The position numbers and the translations under genes are program-made. From contig JAAOMT010000040.1 in assembly GCA_016748015.1 (NCBI GenBank), forward strand, positions 508,028 to 572,027: a stretch of 64,000 nt of DNA. The letters run 5' to 3'. The stretch's first letter is position 1. Each line of letters opens with the position of its first letter. Below, in pieces: positions 44,650-57,129 of this stretch. This DNA is from Geosiphon pyriformis. Taxonomy: Eukaryota; Glomeromycota; Glomeromycetes; Archaeosporales; Geosiphonaceae. The notes under the pieces are model-generated. The model was not told the DNA's origin and searched no databases. It worked only from the letters and a program-made list of their open reading frames with translations.

Positions 44650-45627
44650 AAAAATACATAAACAAAATTTTTTAAAATTGTAAAAATATTTTTTTAAAAC
44701 AACAATTTTAATTTTTTAATATTTTTTAATTATTACTATTTTTTTAATTTTTTTAATTTGTATTTGTATTAATTATTAAAAAATATATTAAATAAATATT
44801 AAAAAATATAAACAATACTTAGAAAATAAATATATATTATATCATTATAAAAAAAAATATTCAAAATTTTATATCTTATATAATTTTATATAATATATAA
44901 TTTTAAATTTTTATTAGTCAATTAAAATATAAAAATATCAAAATTTTACAACTTTAAATAATACATTATTTATTAATCAATTAAAACATAAAAATCCAAT
45001 TTAATTTATATATTAGACTATAATTTTTTTTTATTTTTTAATTATAAAACTTCTTAAGACTTTAAATTATAAAAATTTGGTTTTCTTTTTATTTTTTTAA
45101 GAATATTTCATAACTTTATAAGACTAATATTTGTTTAGAATTAACAAAAAAATTATTAATTAAATTAATAGATTATTTTTATTTAGCTAATTCTTTTTGT
45201 TATCTTAAATATTGATTTTTTTTGTATAATATAATTAATAAAAGTATTAGAAAATATATATTGTAAATAAAACAATAAAAACAAATATAATTGCTTATTA
45301 TTAAAAATAATAGACATTATATTTAATATTTTAATTATTATAATATTTTAATATATAAAACAAGTTTAAATAATAATTAACTTTTTTATTATTATAGATA
45401 GAAAAATCTATTATTTTTTGCAAAAAAAATAACTGTTTTTTTATATTATTTAAGTAAGCAATAAAAAATTTTTTTGCATTTTTTAATGTCAAAAAAGTAT
45501 TAACATATTTTAATATAATTTTTTAACTATTCTTAAAACACAAATTTATTGGTAAATTTTTATTATATTTTAAAAATACAATATTAGCAAAAAAAGAATT
45601 TTTTTTATTAATATATTATATTATAAC
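44650..45627. other. AT desert between LINE 2 and gypsy element 4
   Basis: Near-pure A+T with no open frame or homology I can see. Confidence 0.6.
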
Positions 45628-46562
45628 TGTTGTTACTTATAAAAAAAGAATACAAAAAAAAATAGAAAAAACAAATCATAAAAATAGACCAATAGAAAAA
45701 TAGTACTTAGTATATAAACATAATTTTAAGAATATATACATTTACAAAAAATAAGCATATTTTTAAGAATGTGCACATTTGTAAAAAATGAAAATATTTT
45801 TAAAAAATTATAGCATATTGTTTAAAAATGAGCACAGTTTTAGAAAGTAGCATAAAAAAAATAAAAATATGTAAGATTTTATATAATAAAAATTATATAT
45901 ATATAATAGTAGTATTAAAAATAAAAAAAATATTTAAAAAATATTCAATTTATACTCAACCAAATTCTTAATTAATTAACAATAAATATTTATAATCTAT
46001 TTTTTTTTTCAAAAAATAGTTTTCTATACTTTAAAGTAAATTTATTTAAAAATTAAATAAAATTATTGTTTTATTATTTAATTTATATTATTCTCTTTAT
46101 TGAATTAATATTATTATTTTTTGACTTAATTAACAACTTATGCTAATAGTATTTGCTAATTAATTATATTAAATCAATAGTTTTAATTATGACTATTAAT
46201 AGAATACTAATTTTTTACTTTTTTTTTTATTTTTATTTTGTTGTGTATTAAGTACTAATTAAATAAGGAATTAAGCACTAAAATATTAATATTAAAGATA
46301 ACTTGGTAAAAAACCCATTAAAAAAAATGAAAACTTAAGAATAGCTTATCAAAAAGACACAACTATCAGATTAAACTGGCCTCTACATTGAAAAAAAAAC
46401 TTGGAAAAACAACTACTAAGTGAAGTTTTGTCTATTATACAAAAAACTTAATCAAAACCTTCAAATCCAAAACTTTTAAAAACCATTTACAGTATAATTA
46501 ACTATTAAGTACCAAGTTATAAATTTGTTATTTATTTTAACACCTTAAATAATTACTTGTAA
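45628..46562 (+). repeat. 5' LTR of gypsy element 4
   Basis: Plus-strand start TGTTGTTACTTATAAAAAAA and end ACCTTAAATAATTACTTGTAA match the ends of the LTRs of element 5. Landmarks such as TATATATATATAATAGTAGTA (near 45895), CTATTAATAGAATACTAATT (near 46193) and CCAAGTTATAAATTTGTTAT (near 46511) are in order. It is about 90 bp longer than the other LTRs because of an extra tract containing AAGAATATATACATTTACAAA-like units at about 45725-45850. Confidence 0.72.
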
Positions 46563-48650
46563 TATTTAATACTTCTTGTAAAATATAATTTAACAAAAAA
46601 CAAGTACCTAGTATCAATTATTTAAAAAAATAACAGACCAAAAAATAATAAAAGAAAATTAATTAAGATTTGTAAAATTTTTATTTTAATATTATTAAAC
46701 TTATTTAGAGTTGACAAATAATTATTGACTAATAAAATTAATCTTTAATTTTTATGTTAATGAAAAAATTATGTATTATTTAGGAAAACAAAGAGATTTA
46801 AATACTATTATTAAAAAATTTTATAATAAGATACTATAACATACCAGTTTTTTACAAAATCATAGTTTTATCCAATAATTACAAAGATAAATTGTAAAAT
46901 TAAAAAATATACCAAACAGAAATTTCCTATTATCTTTACTAACAAAAAAAAGGGAAATTACAAATCTCAACAAAAATCTCAAAAAAAATACAACTGTTTA
47001 CCTAAAAAAACCAAGAGTTATTTCACTTATTAACTCATTATATTATCACATATCTGGAAGTATTATCAATATATCCTTAAAAGTTGTATTATTGTTAATT
47101 ATAAAAACACTTATAACTCGAGTTTTGTTTTAAAACAATCAGAAAAAATCACAATTATTAAAAACCTATAACAATTACTTTAAAAAACTTAAATTATAAT
47201 TAACAATACTATTAAAATTTTAATTATTACCACCATAATCTAATTTCGAATTCATTAGTAATTGGACAAATACTAAGTTAAAAGAAAAAAAAACCAACAA
47301 TTAAAAAAATAATAGATAAAATCTGATCCCAAATAAACTAGAAATCCAAATTCCAATTGTTTAAACTTAAATAAACCTGAAAAATTCAAATTTTGCTCTT
47401 ATTGTTAATAACAACTTACCTTCAATTATCTGAATTAATTCTCTAATTGTACTAATAGTCATTTTTTAACAATCATAATTACAATCACAACTACTTATAT
47501 TAATAGCATATATATTAATTGCCAAATTAGAAAAATTTACTAGTAAAAAAGACAATGCTTAAGCCTAATTAAATAATATTCTAAAAGCCATTAAAGCCAA
47601 TAACTGAAATAATACCAGAGCTTTTTAAGTCATTCTATATTTTTTATAGAATATTGCCAACTTATGATATTAAAGTTTGATTAATAAGTTTCAAATTTTT
47701 AATGCATTCAAACAAAATTTCTTGCAGCATTTTAATAATTATAATAATATTAACTACTTATTAATAAAATTTATTACTATTAAACAAAAAAATACTAAAG
47801 TAGTAACCACATATTTGAAATACTTTTATTGAAATCTGTGCTAAATACAAGTTATTGATACAGATTACTTTATAGCATCACAGATTTTAAATTAATTTAT
47901 TCATAAATTATATAGTAGTTTGTTGTAATAAATATGTCTATTATATCCAAACACTCTTTAAAACACAGTTATTTACATCAAAGATTTTGAATTAGCTAAG
48001 TTTAAAGCCAATTATGCTTAAGCTATAAACCTAATAATAAATAGATTATTTAAATTAAATACCAAATTAAAGCAATTTGGTAAAGCAATCAATCAAAAAA
48101 ATTTTAATTGATTCCAAAATTAATCACATTCTTTATTTTCATTAACTTTATTAACAATCTAATTATAACAACAAAAAATAGGTATTTGCTACTACTATTA
48201 TAAACTAAGATACTTAAAAATTAATTATAAAATTAGAATAAATAATTAACAATCAAAAAATTAATATTAAAACTCCAATCACCAGTTTCATACTTTAAAC
48301 TATACCCAAAATTAGAAATTATATTAATAATAGTCTTATTACTTCCAAATAATACAGCCAATATATGTATTTTCTATCTATTAAGTATTATAGTCTCAAG
48401 TAATTTAACAACTATTACAGTTATTAATCTTAACTAATTTAAATATTATTTTAAATTTCAGCTTAAATAAGTCAAAAGCTAAGAACTATTTACATGCAAC
48501 AAAATTAGAAATCAATGATAATTATGTATTAATTAATTCTCAACACATTAAATTAATACTTAGAATTATGTCAAAAAAATTTGGAAAATAAGTACACCCA
48601 AAACCCAAATTTTTAGAGCTATTTAAATTTTTTGGCTATTTTAGAAAGCA
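46563..48650 (+). pseudogene. Gypsy element 4: gag remnant
   Basis: Starts with a decayed primer-binding site (ATACTTCTTGTAAAATATAA) and follows gag of element 5 in order. SGSIINIS near 47050-47080 matches PGSTINIL. A Gln/Asn-rich stretch and a knuckle-like segment (ICYYYYKLRYLKIN near 48185-48225, all but the first Cys lost) follow. It stops near 48650 where the 3' end of LINE D begins, so pol is missing or displaced. Confidence 0.6.
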
Positions 48651-48899
48651 GCTTATCTAATAATATAGAAATTTTACAATTAATTATTAACAATATTTTA
48701 CCAGTTATAATAACAGAAGACAAGTAAGATACAACATATATGTATTATAAGCTAAATATAATTCACATACTTGTTACAAGTAATTAGTTATTTGAACCAA
48801 TTAAGCCAATATTATATATTTACTAAAACTTTTATATTACTATTCAAACTGAAACAGAACAAATAATACAAATATAACCTAAAAACACACTTTTATTTT

Positions 48900-51800
48900 C
48901 CTCTATACTTAGCAATAAAACAGTTTTGTCAATAAATTTTCTCATACTACTATCTATGCAAAATATTACACAATTATTTAACATCAACAAACCATTTCTA
49001 ATAAGAACAGTTATGTGTTCAGATCTGCAATATTACACTTTAAACTTGTAAACAGACACCAGATTTCTTACAAAAGAAATTACATATGCTTTAACTTAGC
49101 CAAAATTACCAAAAACCAACTTAGTCTTCTTAAACCAACCTTTAAACATAAAACTTTTAACCAAAGATGCATACTGGTTAGTATTAATTGAACAAAATTC
49201 TAGATCTTAAAGAATCTCAAAAAATAAAATATTAATTTTAATCAAAAATGCTTATTGTTTATGAAACTTTATAAGTATTTTTTCATAACAGCTCTTATTC
49301 AAAACATATCTGAAAACATAATTAGACATTTTTATTTTACTATAAAACACATATAATATACTAGAATATAATATATTGTACAAATGCTTCTTGATTGTAA
49401 TTGACAAATATCTGTGCAAAGTTTTTATTATGTAGGTGTACAAGCCAGTTGTTGATTTGTTAATAAACTTGGAAGCCATATAAGCATTAGAATGTTATAT
49501 TTTAACCATTTTTTTTCAATTAATTTCCCAAATATTTAACTCTTTTAACACACCAAAACCAGATCTATTTTCTTATTTGGCTTAATACAAAACTCTGTAG
49601 TAATCTTTTACAAAATATCTAATATTGCAAAAAAGCATCATATTAGTCAATCAAATAAATAACTTGTAAACCATAGCTGAGAAAATCTTATCAGAAAAAC
49701 AGAACTCGGAAACAAGCTTATTAGTATATTTATTACTTGTATTGTCAACATAACTTTTAACCTTAACCCAAAAAACTAACAAACTTTTTTCTCTAATAAT
49801 ATTGACCATATATTATTGTTTTATCCAAAAACAGTTCTTAAAATTAAGCACAACCATATTTAATTTACTTATATAAGCACTTAGAGTCATCTGGCTATCC
49901 AAATAAATGACCACATTACTTCTTATAAAAGCACAAGTAAGTATAAAAGAAACAGCTTTGATTTTAGACAAGTAGAAAACATAATGCTATATATACTAAT
50001 CTTAAATCCAAGATCAACATTAAAAAAGTAAACAGTAATACTTCCAGTAATTAAAAATAAACCAAAATTCTTAACAGAATTATCTGTATAGACATTAAAG
50101 CTAATTAAACCAGAACTTATTAACTTATCTTTGGTATGTAAGACCAACTCAAAATTACCAATATCAAAAAAGCAGTTAGTATTTAACTAAGACCCAATGT
50201 AAACAAAATTCATTCTGTTATCCAAAAATTGAATTGATAATTTAAACTACTTAAAAACTAGACCTCTTAGATCTAATTACTTCTAATATCTAAAACACTT
50301 TTAGTCAAAGCAACCACCTTTTTTATCCAGTAATTGTTCTATAAAAACTACTTCAAATTATTTTAAAAATTGAACTACTTTAAAAAAACCTGTATTTTTA
50401 AAAATAAAAGACATAAGTATCTTTCCAAAAAGCCAAAAAGCATTGAACAAAGCAGCAGAAAAAACAAATAACAAAAAAAAAATTTTTTACAATTTCAGCT
50501 AAAAAATTATTCTTCAAATTATTGTTTAATTTTACAGAATAAAGCAGCAGATACATTAGCATCCAACTAGAAATCTGCAAATTCAGACAATAATGTTTAA
50601 AAAGCTGTTCCAAGATTCCAGACATATTTACAAAGTTCAACACAAAAAACATTTTTTTTTAGTCTACACTTATTTAAAATTTTTTAATCTATACAAAAAT
50701 AAATAGTGTAATACATTAATAGAAAATCACAAGATAGATTAGTTTTAAGCTTCAAGCTTTTTTTAACCAATATATTTTATCTAAAACAAACACTCTTAAG
50801 AACAAAGCTAAATTGCACTTTGTATTCAACAATAAGTTGCAGAACTGTTAAGACCAAATAGCAAAATTGTTTATTAAAAATTGCTTTATGAAGCACTATA
50901 TTTAAAAAAAACTTAATATTTAATTGTATTTTAACTAAACTAGGCTTTAAAAATCTTTTTATTAAAAAATATATACCCAAATAACAATAAGATTCACTTT
51001 TTTTAGCTTTAATAATTAGTAAACTATTAATAAGCAGAAATGTTTTTTTTACTTTCTAATTAATAAAAATAGCCATAGTTTTATTATTATTTATAGAAAT
51101 GTTATTAATATTAAAAAATTCATCTGCTATATTCAAAATATACTGAGTTGTAGTCTGACTACTGTTTATCTAAATTATATTATCTATAAAAACTTTAGCA
51201 GCAAAATAAAAGAATATTTCAGTCTATGTTTTTATTTAACCTGACTTAGCCACAAATTTGAAATCTATTTTATACCTACACAAGTGCTTATGCTGCTTAA
51301 CTTCATACAAAAGAAGATCATAAAAAATTCTTCAAAGTAGAGGAGAGAATACTTTATTTTATTTCAGTCTATTATGTATAATATAGCTATTAAAAAGCCT
51401 AAAATTTGTTATTACTTAATTAATTTGTTCATTGTAAATATTTTCAAAAAATTTTATGAAATGTGAACACATTTTAATCTTAACCAAACTGTTTTACAAA
51501 TGCTGTTAGCCAACAAAATCATAAGTTTTGCACATATTCTGCAAAACTAGCCACAACTCTTTGTTCTTTTCCAAAGCATTTTTTACAACAAACCCAATAA
51601 TAAAAATTGAAAATTAAGTCAATGTGTTTTTCAAAACTGAGAAATTATATCCATGTAAAACATTAAACTTATTGCAAGCCAAAAATATCTAGTCAGAAAA
51701 AATTTTGGACAAAATCTTCTTAGCAGTCTCAATTATTATAATAAATTTAGTGTTTATCAAAATTTCATCTCAATTATAAGGTTTCAGAATCATAGACATT

Positions 51801-53470
51801 CAAGGCCATTTCCAAGATATAAAAACCAATTCAGAAATCAAACACAAATCTAAAATATTCAAAAGACAATTTAATACTTTATTATCACTATTTTTCTAAA
51901 GCTTATTTGGAATGTTAAATAGTTAAATTGCTTTGTTATTTGGTAAATCTTTTATTATTTGAATCATTTTTTTTATACTAATTCTAATTATAATACCAAA
52001 AAAAACATCATTATTAACATATTCTATCAAAAAGTACTAGAAAGTTTAGAGTTTAGGCATTATCTTAGGAATTAGATATTTCTTAGTCTAATTTTTCATA
52101 ATATTATTAATTTTGTTTTTAATCTTATTAGGCTTCAAAACTAATTTCTTATTAATTACTAAATAATTCAAAACCACTTTTTAAAAGAAATGTTTTAGTA
52201 CACTTTTAATTACTCTGTTTTTGTCTGTGCAAAAATTTTTTAATTGCCTTCCTAATTTTAACTGTTTTTATAATCTTAAATTTTTGAAGTTTAAACATGT
52301 AATATTTCTTTTTGGCATTTAACAAATAATAAATAGCTTCTTTAGAATTTATTAGGAATAAGTCTAAAGACAAAATTTCATTAGCACCAATTTTGTTTAA
52401 CTTAAACCAGACTTAAACAAAATTGTAAAATCTAATAATATTACTAAAAGCAAGAAATTTAACAATCTTGAATATTAAAACTTTCAACTTATAAAACACA
52501 GATGATTATTTATTTTTTAATATATTGAATTTGTTAAACCAACACTTAAAGAAAATCTTTTTAACTGAGTTCATTATTATGTATTTAAAAAAATTTCACA
52601 TTAAATTTAAATCTTTTAATTTCTTAGTTCTCTAAATATTTTTCCTTAACATAGATACTTTTTTAGATAAAACATCTTTAAAACAAGTCTATTTTATCTT
52701 ATTAGTTCTCTTAATTCCAAATTTTTATTAATTTTTATTTATATATTTGTATACAGAAACCAGAAATTCATTTAAAAATCTATTCAAATTAAAAAAAACC
52801 AACACAGCCTTATAATCAGTATTAAAATATTTAAACAAGCAAAAAACCCTACAATTAACTATAATTATTAAAAAATATTTGTTAATTAGCATATAATTAA
52901 TAGTCTTTTTTATGTCTTTTAAATTGCTTTATGTTAATATTTTAATTAAAAAACTTTTATAAAGAGAGTTGTATAAATTTATATTGACATATTTCTTGAA
53001 ATTTGCATTTTGTTTAGAGCTATCTTTATTAAAGTTCTTACTTAAAACCACATATATACTAATATTAACAATATTAGTAATAAATTCATTAACATTAGCA
53101 GTCTGAAAAAATCTAGTGCCAGCTAAAGCTTTAACATATAGCCTAATAACAAATAAAAAAATCTTGTCTTTAAATAGAAACATAACAAAAATAATCTGAC
53201 CAGAAATCTTAGAAATTCTAACAATATATTGTGTTAAAAAAGCTTCTATAATCAAAGTAATACCAAAATTTCTAAAAGTTATGTTTATGTTAAAGCTAAA
53301 CATACAAACTCTATTGAATTTGTTTTTAATTCAAAATTCAACATTAGCTTTCAACTTAGACTCTGTAATAATTGATACCAAATTGTCATTATCTTTATGC
53401 CATCTAACAATATTATTTTATTTAGCATTATTGTTTATATCTTTAATATTGCAGATAGCAAATTTTTAAA
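48900..53470 (-). pseudogene. LINE D ORF2, broken
   Basis: The endonuclease lies in the ORF at 52929-53303 (KDKIFLFVIRLYVKALAGTR, VVLSKNFNKDSS, the GGDFN position). RT spans about 52200-50770, with a motif C that reads VFIDN near 51176-51205 (second Asp lost). RT thumb and connection segments are in 50777-50980 (HKAIFNKQFCYLVLTVLQLI, matching RRAISDKQFAYLVSAVL) and 50398-50652. RNase H begins in 49923-50147 (FNVYTDNSVKNFGLF). The C-terminal domain is in 49252-49479 (TYIIKTLHRYLSITIKKHLY). Stops and shifts are everywhere. Confidence 0.78.
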
Positions 53471-53489
53471 TAAGACTACTTATTAAAAT

Positions 53490-56400
53490 AAAAAAAGTGC
53501 CAATAAATCTGATCTAATATACAACTAATTTAATCTTGTTAGAACTGTATTAATAAATGTTTTAAGAACCATTATTTTTGATTTTAGATTACTTATTTTG
53601 GTAATTAAAACTTTAAAATTGCTTGAATTCAAAATTACAGTCTTATTTCTTACAACCAAAAAAAAAATAATATTTGCTGGTTATTTAAAATTATATTCAA
53701 AACCAAACTTAAATTCACTAACATGAAAGCAGTTAGAGAGAGATACTAAAAAATAGACATTGTTATTCAATAGAAATTAATAAAAATCAAAAGTAATAAT
53801 ATTATAATATATTAATTACTCATTAAATAATAGTATAAATAGTACAGATTAACAAATAAAATTAGAAAATATGCATAAACATACTCAATTCAACATAATT
53901 ACAAATAAATAAGCCAAGAGGCACTTACAGTTAAACAAAAAACCTAATAGCTTGACAATTACTTATTAATCAGTTAGGCACAATTATATATAACTCGAAT
54001 ATGTATATATATAATAGCTTTTTAACTAGAAAAAAAATCAGATAAAAAGAGAGAATAATAAAAAACAAAAAATTAATTAGACAAAATAAAAACAAAAAAA
54101 GATAGAAAAATTAGATTATAATTTCATAAAAAGCTAAATAATATGTCTATCAAGCTTTGTATTATCTATTAATATTAAAATTAATAGAATTAAAAACTTT
54201 TTTTTTATAATCAAATTCTTTATAAACAACCAAAAGAGCCACTATTTTCTTTTTTATTATTGCTTTTTCATTAAGAAAAAACAATAAAAACATTTAATAT
54301 GCTAACAAAAACACAAATAAGACTCAAGCTTAACAAAATTAAAAACACATTAAAAGAATATTAAATACATAAAATCATTTAGAAAATACTTGTAATATTT
54401 TGGCCAAAATTAACAATTAACTTAAAAATCTGAAATAAACTCTCTATATCTTTGAAAAAATAATCTTTGATTAAAATTATTTTATAAATATTAATTTTAT
54501 TGAGTTTTACTTTTTATTTTAATCTTTTTTGAATTTATTAGGAATAGAATACTGCTTTACTACAAGTAAAAAAATACAGACATCTGATATTAGCACAAGA
54601 TAAAAATAATATTTCTATAAGAACTTCAAAGAAAAACATAATCAAAGTATAAAAATATAATAAAAATTTTTTTAGAAAACTAATATAGTAGTAGCTATCA
54701 ATAGTAATTTTGATGGAAATATTATGTTACACACCAAATCTAATAACAAAAACATTCATTAAAGAAAATTATTTAATACTTGCTAAGAAGTTAAGAAAAC
54801 TTACCAAGCTAACTTTTAAATTCTTAAATAAAAAAATAGTAATATATTAAATAAAAATTCAGCATAAATTAAAAGCAACACTAATTGAAACTAATATACT
54901 TATTCCTACATTAAAAATTAAAAAATTTATTATATTATTACTTAATCTAAAAAGCTATAAAAATTAATTATAGTATAATTACTAAAGAAAAAAAAACATT
55001 CATAACAGTATTATAAACACCAAATTCATAAAGCTTAATTTTTACACAATATTTAACATTTAATCTACTAAAAGCTCTAAAGAGCATTTCAAAGATGCCA
55101 AGTAAACACTAATAAATAAATTATTTTAAATAATTAGAAAGTTTTTTTTAATACATAGCACATTAGAAAAAGAAAATTTAGAACCAAAACCAAAGTGAAT
55201 ATCATCAAAGAAAGCAACAAACAAAACTACTTAATTTAAAATTTGCTACTAAAGGCAGCAGAACAAAAAATAAGAACACTCTTTTTAGTATATAATTTGG
55301 TTAGTTAAAGACAATTTTTTTTAAAGCTACTTTTTTATAATTTTTTTTAGAAAACAAAACAATAACACTTGATCCATCATACTCTAAGACTAAATGTCCA
55401 AAATTTCTACACTTTTTACAATAAATTAAATCTAATCTGGTCCAAAAAAGTTTCATATTACCAAAAATCAGCTTTGTATAAAAAGCAAATTTAAGTTTCT
55501 TTTCTAATTTAAAGCCAACTATAGCACAGTAAATTCTATTTTCAGTTTTAAAAGATCAATTTATGATACAGGTTTTCTTACTAGCTCTTTCCAATAGAAC
55601 ACCAAGATTATAAGTGGTTATTCTCATAGGAAAAGTAAACAAAAACACTCTAAATTGATCTCTAAATATCTAAGTATATTAATTTTCAACAGCTTTTGTT
55701 ACATGTACTGAATTTTTCCCAATTAAAAATAACCATTTTGAAGCCAACTGCTTTATCTAACTCAATTTAGCTACAGTCTAATTAATTATAAATAAATCAA
55801 TATTACTTAACTAAACTCCAAGAAAGCTACAACAATTATTTTCTTTGGTATATCTATAAGAATTTTCTTAATAATTATGGCTTGATCTAAACAAATTTTT
55901 TGTTTTCTAACATTGTTGTTTATAATGATCTTTTTTTTTAGCCAATAATACTATCTTTTTTATACTTTCTTCTGATGTAAATATAGATCTAATTATTTCT
56001 TTAAATTTTGAAAAAGTAATGATCTTTCTAAAACTGTTGATTAATAAAAAAATTTTTTTGATTGTTTAAGTTTTAGCCATTACTGATTTGCCTTTTACTG
56101 CTAACAAATTAATATTCAAAGCAAAAAATTTTTTAACAGTAATTTCAACTAGAGTTTTTATTATCTTAGAGTTAATTTATTTTTTGTTTAAAAAAATATT
56201 GAAAAGAAATAGAAGTAAACCAATTTTTTTATTTATATTAAAATTAAAAGAACCAAGAAAAAAATCACAACTACATCAAATATTATTCTTTTGGCCTTAG
56301 AAATCATAACAGCTAAACCAAAAAAAAAATTACTGCCAATACTAATTACAGAATTACTGCTTTTACTATTACTAGAATTACCATTCATATTTGAAAACAA

Positions 56401-56620
56401 ACTATTACTAAAACTAGACTTGACTAAAAAAATATCCTTCTTATTACTAAAATACTTGATGTTATTAAGAATAACTTTTTTTTTAAGAAAAAAAGCCATT
56501 AGCTAAACCATAAAAAAGCCTCTTTGAATGCTTTTTTCTTAAACATATTATTATTTAAAGCAGTTTTTAAATCCACAACAAAAAAGTTATTAAGTTAAAA
56601 AATATTGAAGAAAAAAACAA
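53490..56620 (-). pseudogene. LINE D ORF1, broken and carrying an insertion
   Basis: The N-terminal part includes 56233-56499. The zinc knuckle at about 55400-55445 reads LIYCKKCRNFGHLVLEYD, with its last Cys changed to Tyr. A segment near 55085 matches the LECSLELLLDQ region of LINE 1. The C-terminal Ser/Lys part (SSNFKVLITKISNLKSKIMV) lies near 53560-53650. The distance between knuckle and C-terminus is about 1.2 kb longer than in copies 1, 2 and E. Confidence 0.68.
53751..54986. mobile_element. Unidentified 1.24-kb insertion in LINE D ORF1
   Basis: TACTAAA occurs at 53744-53750 and at 54980-54986 and may be the target duplication. Joining the flanks restores the spacing seen in LINE 1 between the LINE segments at about 53560-53743 and 54987-55100. 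The insert has no clear inverted ends and no ORF I recognise. Its left part has a TATATATAATAGC string near 54005 that may be a promoter. Confidence 0.4.
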
Positions 56621-56690
56621 GAAAAAACAAAAACTTCTTTTTTAAAATTATGCTTTTTGGAGAATTTAGAATATAAGAGAAAAAAAAGTT

Positions 56691-57024
56691 AACATTTAAT
56701 AAAATTTGGTTTAATAATTTATTATAAAAGTTAATAAATATTTTTATAAGTTTTACAAATTAAAAAAACTGTCTTTAAAACTTTAAAATGCTTAAATTAA
56801 AAAGCAATAATAAAATTAACAAAATTTCAAACTTTTAGAAAAAACAATATAAAAAAACCAATTTGGTTTGTAAAATAATTTTTGATGAAAATTTATTAAT
56901 AAAAAAAATTGTAGTCAATATTAAAAATATTATTATATATTTAAGTTAAAAAAAACATAAATAATAAATAATTTTTTGTGTAATAAAAATTATAAAATTA
57001 ATAAATTTGTTTTATATAATCTTT
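56691..57024. other. AT-rich spacer between head-to-head LINEs D and E
   Basis: About 330 bp of A+T-rich DNA between the divergent 5' ends of the two LINE copies. Nothing recognisable. Confidence 0.5.
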
Positions 57025-57129
57025 AAAACTTTTTTTTCTCTTATATCTAAAATTTTTTAAAAAGCAGTTTTTTAAAAAAGAAGTTTTTAATTTTGTTTTT
57101 TTTTGTTTTATTACTTTTAATATTTCTTA

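Larger units (their letters stand above)
48700..56690 (-). mobile_element. LINE copy D, minus strand, full length, heavily decayed
   Basis: The 5' end near 56690 reads AACTTTTTTTTCTCTTATAT on the minus strand, as in copies E and 2. ORF1 (about 56620-53490, containing an insertion at 53751-54986), ORF2 (about 53470-48900) and the 3' UTR motif (about 48750-48795) follow in order. Its 3' end abuts gag of gypsy element 4. Confidence 0.78.
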
